9,585 nt of DNA, taken from NCBI RefSeq assembly GCF_001563265.1, contig NZ_CP005091.1, positions 1-9,585 on the forward strand. Reading direction: 5' to 3'. Below, piece after piece: positions 6,404-9,585 of this stretch. This DNA is from Sphingobium sp. TKS (GTDB taxonomy: Bacteria; Pseudomonadota; Alphaproteobacteria; Sphingomonadales; Sphingomonadaceae). Numbering within the stretch: the first letter of the stretch is position 1; each line of letters begins with the position of its first letter. The position numbers and the translations under genes are program-made. The notes under the pieces were generated by a model. That model worked only from the letters and a program-made list of their open reading frames with translations, did no database searches and had not been told where the DNA came from.

Positions 6404-6445
6404 ATTGTAAGGCATTTCCTGACATTTGTCAAGCATTACCTTACA
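6404..6445 (-). promoter_or_regulatory. Strong higB promoter within an inverted-repeat operator
   Basis: On the minus strand TTGACA (6432-6427), a 17-nt spacer and TACAAT (6409-6404) make a near-consensus housekeeping promoter, the best in the window. It is bracketed by TGTAAGG (6406-6412) and CCTTACA (6439-6445), inverted half-sites that overlap the -10 and flank the -35, as expected for repression by HigA. The 11-mer TGTCAAGCATT (6427-6437) is repeated exactly at 6076-6086 in front of higA. Confidence 0.75.
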
Positions 6446-6476
6446 CTCTGCCGAAAACGATTCTTCGGCGGCGACC

Positions 6477-7541
6477 CTACCGCCCGAAACCGATATCCGG
6501 CCCGTCACGTCCACGCTGACGGTCTGGCTCCTGCTCTCGCTGCCGATCCCGTCCACGCTGCCCCGGTTGGTCCAGCTCGATCGCCGGCATCTGGTCGCGC
6601 TGGGGTGACTGGTCGAGCGCCGGCACCGCCTCGAACCCGCCCTCGCTGCTGGTCTGCAACCCCGATCGCATCGCCCGCGCTGCGCCCTGGACCAGGCTCG
6701 ACATGCCCTGCATCGTCAGCTCGGCCCGCTCGCGGAGCTGGTGGGACCATTCCCGTATCCGCTCCTGACCGCGCTCGATGTAGAAGCCCAATCCTCGCTT
6801 CTCCATGATCGCTTCGTTCACCTGCCCGCGCGGGGTGACCGCGTGCGGCTCCTCGCCGGCCGCGATCTGCTCCCGTTCGGCGCGCCGCTCGATCGCGGCC
6901 GATGCATGGCCCATCTTTACGGTTGGCTCGATATCCAGCCCCTGACGCTCGTAGCTGCGATGATCGACCCGTTCCGGCACCTGGGCGAGTTCCAGCGCGT
7001 CGTTGACCATGCCGGCCCACCGCTCACGGATCGCCTCTACCTCGACCGAGGCCGTCGTGCGCACGTCGAGCTGGCGCGTCTTCGCCCCCAGCCCGTCCGC
7101 CTCCGCCACCCGCGTCGTCGTCATGACGTGCGCGTGGTGGTTACGATCGTCGCCGTAATCATGCGGGGCGTGGATCGCCGCATCGACCGCCACCCCATAG
7201 CGGTCGCGGATATCCTCCGCGAAGGCACGAACCAGATCGCGGCGCTGGCCGGCGTCCAGCTCGGCCGGCAGCCCCAGCTCGTACTCTCGCGCAACCTTGG
7301 CGTCCTTGCGCTTCTCCGCAGCCTCGGCCGCGTTCCACAGGGCGGAGCGATCCTGCGCCCACTCCGCGCCCTCCGGCGCGACGATGAACGCATCCTCGAC
7401 GCCGCCCCGTCGCGTGTAGTCGTGCACCAGGCCGTCGCGCTCGTTTTCGAGACAGACGCCGGCACGATACGCGACCGCCGCGACCGCGCTGCGCCCGGTC
7501 GAACGCGACACCGATTTCACCGCCAGATGGTAGATCGCCAT
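6477..7541 (-). CDS. mobA: MobA/MobL relaxase, MOBQ family
   Basis: A 354-aa relaxase that should nick oriT and stay covalently bound to the 5' end for transfer. The N-terminus MAIYHLAVKSVSRSTGRSAV followed by AYRAG aligns with RSF1010 MobA, and Tyr25 sits where the RSF1010 catalytic tyrosine is. The metal-binding histidine motif is DDRNHHAHVMTTTR (His135, His136, His138), with HAPHDYG just before it. REYELGLP (85-92) is also typical of the family. The C-terminal ~40 residues are a low-complexity Arg/Gln/Asp/Glu tail. There is no primase or helicase domain. The start ATG at 7541 matches the family N-terminus; upstream open frame to 7655 is the oriT hairpin region and is not counted. The gene diverges from the TraD-like operon across oriT. 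Confidence 0.92.
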   Translation of the reverse strand: MAIYHLAVKSVSRSTGRSAVAAVAYRAGVCLENERDGLVHDYTRRGGVEDAFIVAPEGAEWAQDRSALWNAAEAAEKRKDAKVAREYELGLPAELDAGQRRDLVRAFAEDIRDRYGVAVDAAIHAPHDYGDDRNHHAHVMTTTRVAEADGLGAKTRQLDVRTTASVEVEAIRERWAGMVNDALELAQVPERVDHRSYERQGLDIEPTVKMGHASAAIERRAEREQIAAGEEPHAVTPRGQVNEAIMEKRGLGFYIERGQERIREWSHQLRERAELTMQGMSSLVQGAARAMRSGLQTSSEGGFEAVPALDQSPQRDQMPAIELDQPGQRGRDRQREQEPDRQRGRDGPDIGFGR

Positions 7542-7568
7542 CGCCGCGCCTGCCTTCTCCAACGTGGT

Positions 7569-7646
7569 CCAGCGGCGTTGCGCTGGTCGGGGTGTGGGGC
7601 GGAGGCCCCGCTGTCGCATCGCGACATGGGTGCAGGGTATCCCTGC
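7569..7646. repeat. Four tandem inverted repeats in the oriT leader
   Basis: Four perfect short palindromes follow each other with gaps of 2-9 nt: CCAGCG/CGCTGG (7569-7574 and 7581-7586), GGGGC/GCCCC (7596-7600 and 7605-7609), TGTCGC/GCGACA (7612-7617 and 7621-7626) and GCAGGG/CCCTGC (7632-7637 and 7641-7646). Loops are 3-6 nt. They precede the oriT repeat at 7652-7668 and lie between it and the relaxase start. They may be binding sites for Mob proteins, hairpins that form in the transferred single strand, or elements in the mobA leader. Confidence 0.6.
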
Positions 7647-7651
7647 CGCAC

Positions 7652-7682
7652 GCATTACGCAGTAATGCTAAAGTGCGCCCTT
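7652..7682 (+). other. oriT: Origin of transfer, MOBQ/RSF1010-type nick region
   Basis: A perfect inverted repeat GCATTAC (7652-7658), loop GCA, GTAATGC (7662-7668) is followed at once by TAAAGTGCGCCCT (7669-7681). A hairpin directly before a TAA(A)(G)TGCGCCCT core is the arrangement known at the RSF1010/R1162 oriT, and the neighbouring relaxase is of the matching family. Cleavage is expected within the GCGCCC part; the exact bond is not derivable here. The transferred strand is by analogy the plus strand as written. Confidence 0.85.
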
Positions 7683-7726
7683 GTCTCCTACTGTCGTCTC
7701 GGGTGGCTTCGTTTGCTGGATTGCGC

Positions 7727-7732
7727 TATAGT
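7727..7732 (+). promoter_or_regulatory. Possible -10 element of the mob operon
   Basis: TATAGT lies 33 nt before the ATG at 7766, between the nick site and the TraD-like gene. No convincing -35 is seen 16-18 nt upstream, so this is only a weak candidate. A promoter here would place mob-operon transcription under relaxosome control. Confidence 0.3.
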
Positions 7733-7765
7733 CGCTTCGTTATCGAGCTTTCACGCGGGGAAGGT

Positions 7766-8035
7766 ATGGCGGCACCCACACGCGATTCGATCGAGCAGGC
7801 ACAGAAAAGGGTCGATCAGGCGAAGGCCCGTCTCGCCGCGCTCAACGCCCGTGTCGCTGCCGAAGGTCGCCGCCTCGACACTCGCCGCAAGATCATCCTG
7901 GGCGGGCTGCTCATCGACGCCGCCGCCAAGGACAAGCGGTTCGCCGGCATCGTCTCCGAGCTGACCCACCGCATCAGCCGGGATCAGGATCGCAAACCGT
8001 TCGAGGGATGGACACTGCCCGGGGAGGATCGCTGA
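7766..8035 (+). CDS. traD: TraD-like mobilization accessory protein
   Basis: An 89-aa protein, probably a relaxosome component that helps MobA act at oriT. Residues about 7-35 form a charged helix or coiled coil (EQAQKRVDQAKARLAALNAR). They are followed by RRLDTRRKIILGGLLIDAAAKD, which is the signature of the small TraD/MobC-like proteins of alphaproteobacterial plasmids (Ti-type TraD, not the large coupling ATPase of the same name), and by the typical ending RKPFEGW. The ATG at 7766 is preceded by GGGGAAGG, an excellent ribosome binding site; the open frame upstream runs through oriT and is not used. The gene is first in a three-gene operon and its stop overlaps the next start (TGATG at 8033-8037). 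Confidence 0.75.
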   Translation: MAAPTRDSIEQAQKRVDQAKARLAALNARVAAEGRRLDTRRKIILGGLLIDAAAKDKRFAGIVSELTHRISRDQDRKPFEGWTLPGEDR

Positions 8036-8928
8036 TGGACCGGGACCGGGAGGACGATCCCCGCCACCTGCTCGAACAGGCACGCCAGCTCCACGAGTCC
8101 GGACGCGGAAGGGGAATGGCGCGTGGTGGTGGCCGGACCGATCCCCCGGCCGGCAAGTTCGATCCCGCCGAGTTTGACACGCCCCCCGATCCGCCACCCT
8201 CTGCCGCCGGGCGCGCGCGCGATGCCGCCGACGCCGCCCAAGCGCACAGCTTCTTCTCCCACCTCGACACCAACATCCAGCGCGTCCTCGCCGGCTTTGG
8301 CACCCTGCGCGACCTAGTGGCCGACGTGCGCGCCAGCCTTGCCGATGCCGCCGCCAGGGACGCACAGCGCGCCGAGGACGAGGAAGCCCGTGACAAGGCC
8401 ATAGCGGCCCGCCTGGTCGATCCTGCCACCCTGGAGGCCCGTGCGGAGGCTGGAGCGCGTCGTGGGGCCACAGACGGCCTTGCCGGGGCGGGAGAGGCCC
8501 TGCGGCGTCGGATCGACGCTGACACGGCCGCGCATACCGCCTTGGCGGATCGTTTTGCCGCTGATGCCGCCGATCGCCGCGCCCATGAGCAGCGCCGGCG
8601 CCGGTGGGACAGGTGGTGGAACGGTGCGCTCGCCGCCTTCGCCCTGCTGGTGCCGATCGCCGGGGGTTACGGCTACTACCTGGGTAACGGGGCCGGCGAG
8701 GCATCGGGCTATGCCCGCGCCCGTGATGAAACGGCTGCGGCGAGCTGGGCCAACACTACCAACGGCAAGCTCGCCCGCCGCATCGATCAGGCCAGCGAAC
8801 AGACCATCCCCGCCATCGCCGCCTGCCCCAAGGATCACGGCTGGAAACGCCAGAAGCGCGACGGGGCCTACTGGTGCTTCGGCGCGAACCCCGACGCCAA
8901 GACCTACAGCGGGTGGCTGCTGCCATGA
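8035..8928 (+). CDS. Membrane-anchored coiled-coil protein of the mob operon
   Basis: A 297-aa protein of unrecognised family. A proline- and glycine-rich N-terminal third (residues 1-65) leads into a long Ala/Arg/Asp/Glu-rich helical region (about 66-190). One transmembrane segment follows at about 195-217 (WWNGALAAFALLVPIAGGYGYYLG), directly after an RRRR cluster, predicting a cytoplasmic N-terminus. The C-terminal ~75 residues would be periplasmic and contain two cysteines (ACPKDHG and YWCFG), possibly a disulfide. The start at 8035 is chosen because GGGGAGG lies about 8 nt upstream and ATG overlaps the preceding TGA. By position it may tether the relaxosome to the membrane or to a coupling protein, as MobB of RSF1010 is thought to do; no sequence similarity to MobB is claimed. 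Confidence 0.75.
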   Translation: MDRDREDDPRHLLEQARQLHESGRGRGMARGGGRTDPPAGKFDPAEFDTPPDPPPSAAGRARDAADAAQAHSFFSHLDTNIQRVLAGFGTLRDLVADVRASLADAAARDAQRAEDEEARDKAIAARLVDPATLEARAEAGARRGATDGLAGAGEALRRRIDADTAAHTALADRFAADAADRRAHEQRRRRWDRWWNGALAAFALLVPIAGGYGYYLGNGAGEASGYARARDETAAASWANTTNGKLARRIDQASEQTIPAIAACPKDHGWKRQKRDGAYWCFGANPDAKTYSGWLLP

Positions 8929-9221
8929 ACCGGGATGACACCGCCCGCACCTGGCAGCTCGTCATGGTCGGGGACGGCCTGCACCGCATCACGGCCGACG
9001 CGCAAGCCGACATGGCCCGGCTGCTCGACCTCGATCCCGCCATCTCTCATCTGACCGTCGAGGTCGGTGACACGTCCGTCCACGTCGCCCGCGACTGGCC
9101 CAGCGACCGGATGGAGGAAGCCGATCGCCTGATCGACCGCATCGCCAGTTCGGGAGTGTCCGCGATCGTCGTCCATCCCCGACAGGATCATCCACCCCGC
9201 CGCCTGACGATCGGTGAATGA
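8925..9221 (+). CDS. Small hypothetical protein of the mob operon
   Basis: A 98-aa protein of unknown function and the last gene of the operon. The start overlaps the preceding stop (ATGA at 8925-8928), which fixes it by coupling; there is no strong separate ribosome binding site. The sequence is acidic and looks like a small alpha/beta fold: strand (WQLVMVGDG), helix (ITADAQADMARLLDLD), strands (HLTVEVGDTSVHVARDW), helix (MEEADRLIDRIASSG) and strand (VSAIVVHPR). It has no membrane segment, no HTH and no metal motif. A role in mobilization is inferred from position only. Confidence 0.65.
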   Translation: MNRDDTARTWQLVMVGDGLHRITADAQADMARLLDLDPAISHLTVEVGDTSVHVARDWPSDRMEEADRLIDRIASSGVSAIVVHPRQDHPPRRLTIGE

Positions 9222-9262
9222 TCGCACGCCGGCCTCGCTCCGAGTCCTCCTTCGCCAAGCCT

Positions 9263-9331
9263 GCGGCCGGTAGGCCGCTCCTGTGACGGCGTAGCCGGCA
9301 CGCATCATCGGCGCATCGGCCGGAGGCCGAT
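9263..9331. repeat. Two GC-rich hairpins after the mob operon
   Basis: GCGGCC (9263-9268), loop GGTA, GGCCGC (9273-9278) and ATCGGCC (9315-9321), loop GGA, GGCCGAT (9325-9331) are perfect stems in the gap behind the last mob gene. Neither has a U-tract, so they are at best weak terminators. They could shield the origin from mob-operon transcription or be origin structure. Confidence 0.5.
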
Positions 9332-9371
9332 TCCGCTTGTCGTCATGCAACGCCAGCCTCGCGCGCGCGAT

Positions 9372-9400
9372 GATTCCAGATTCTATTGATTCTATGATTC
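9372..9400. other. AT-rich origin segment with four GANTC sites
   Basis: GATTC occurs at 9372, 9379, 9388 and 9396, spaced 7, 9 and 8 bp, in an AT-rich stretch between the GC-rich hairpins and the iterons. GANTC is the target of CcrM, the cell-cycle methyltransferase of alphaproteobacteria; chance would give about one such site per 256 bp. The AT-richness and position suit a DNA-unwinding element. Confidence 0.6.
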
Positions 9401-9444
9401 AGGGGTCGCCTAGTCGCTGATTTAAAACGATTAAATGGCCCGAC

Positions 9445-9527
9445 CTACGACAAATGGGGTGCTCAGTTACGACAAATGGGGTGGGCACCTACGAGGAATG
9501 GGGTGGGTAGTTGCGACAAATCGGGTG
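9445..9527 (+). repeat. oriV: Iterons of the replication origin (four copies, 22-bp period)
   Basis: Four direct 17-bp repeats start at 9445, 9467, 9489 and 9511, exactly 22 bp apart, so they lie on one face of the helix. The consensus is YTACGACAAATGGGGTG. Copies 1 and 2 are nearly identical; copy 3 has GAGGAAT in place of GACAAAT, and copy 4 has TTGCGACAAATCGGGTG. A degenerate relative with ACGA and AAATGG occurs at 9427-9438. They should be Rep monomer binding sites for initiation and copy-number control. The region 9222-9585 holds no gene. Confidence 0.9.
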
Positions 9528-9530
9528 GTG

Positions 9531-9568
9531 ATGCGATCTGTGACAAGATCATTGATCTTATGTCGCAT
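9531..9568. promoter_or_regulatory. Inverted repeat between iterons and repA, likely Rep operator
   Basis: Outer arms ATGCGA (9531-9536) and TCGCAT (9563-9568) enclose inner arms AAGATCA (9545-9551) and TGATCTT (9553-9559). The two halves contain GTGACAAGAT and, on the other strand, GCGACATAAGAT, both resembling the GCGACAAAT core of the iterons. In Rep_3 plasmids an inverted repeat with iteron-like halves next to the rep start is the usual target of Rep dimers for autorepression. The rep promoter probably overlaps it, but no clear -35/-10 pair was found. Confidence 0.6.
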
Positions 9569-9585
9569 CTGGCTAAGGTTCCGAC

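Noticed and set aside
6741..7964. 407-aa plus-strand open frame opposite the relaxase
   Set aside because: It overlaps the relaxase gene, oriT and the TraD-like gene. Its product has no recognisable motif, while the other frames encode clear families.
7751..8704. 317-aa minus-strand frame opposite the mob operon
   Set aside because: The product is an Arg/Gly/Pro-rich antisense shadow. The plus strand has ribosome binding sites and overlapping starts and stops.
9263..9331. Hairpins as intrinsic terminators of the mob operon
   Set aside because: The stems are strong but no T-run follows either of them, so they are listed only as structures.
9401..9430. GGGGTCGCCT resembling the start of a Tn3-family terminal inverted repeat
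   Set aside because: Only about the first ten bases are similar, no partner repeat or transposase was found, and the sequence lies in the origin region.
1..9585. CRISPR array, tRNA, rRNA or riboswitch
   Set aside because: No spaced direct-repeat array other than the iterons, and no tRNA-like or rRNA-like sequence, was seen by eye on either strand.

Overview
The window reads as a complete small mobilizable plasmid of an alphaproteobacterium, most likely a sphingomonad (Sphingomonas, Sphingobium or a relative). The host guess rests on the high GC of the backbone, the style of the Rep_3, MobA and TraD proteins, and a cluster of GANTC (CcrM-type) sites at the origin. It is inference, because no taxonomic marker is present. 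Base 1 is the GTG start of the rep gene, while the last bases of the window carry its iterons, operator and Shine-Dalgarno sequence. This is what a 9,585-bp circle cut at the rep start codon would look like.

Layout. (1) 9222-9585 joined to 1-1107 is the replication module: two GC-rich hairpins, an AT-rich stretch with four GATTC sites in 29 bp, four iterons at an exact 22-bp period, an inverted repeat and a Rep_3 initiator gene. (2) 1185-1625 (+) encodes a small helix-turn-helix plus coiled-coil protein behind a knot of nested inverted repeats. (3) 1653-2345 (-) is an unrecognised 230-aa gene. (4) 2518-3087 (-) is a serine resolvase with a putative res region immediately upstream (3066-3163). 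(5) 3192-6397 (-) runs higB, higA, beta-class DNA methyltransferase, restriction endonuclease. The methyltransferase and endonuclease overlap at TGATG and are visibly AT-richer than the rest. higB and higA each have a promoter carrying the same 11-bp element. (6) 6477-9221 is the mobilization module: a MOBQ relaxase (-), an oriT with an RSF1010-like nick region preceded by five successive inverted repeats, and a divergent three-gene operon (+) made of a TraD-like protein, a membrane-anchored coiled-coil protein and a small unknown protein, coupled by TGATG and ATGA overlaps.

How it may work together: Rep and the iterons drive and limit replication. The resolvase at res probably resolves multimers. 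HigBA and the restriction-modification pair are two stacked post-segregational-killing devices. MobA, oriT and the plus-strand operon allow transfer with help from a conjugative element. No antibiotic or metal resistance gene is visible.

The least explained parts are the 230-aa gene, the two mob-operon proteins, the TA-RM arrangement without a separate controller gene, and the five-hairpin array at oriT.
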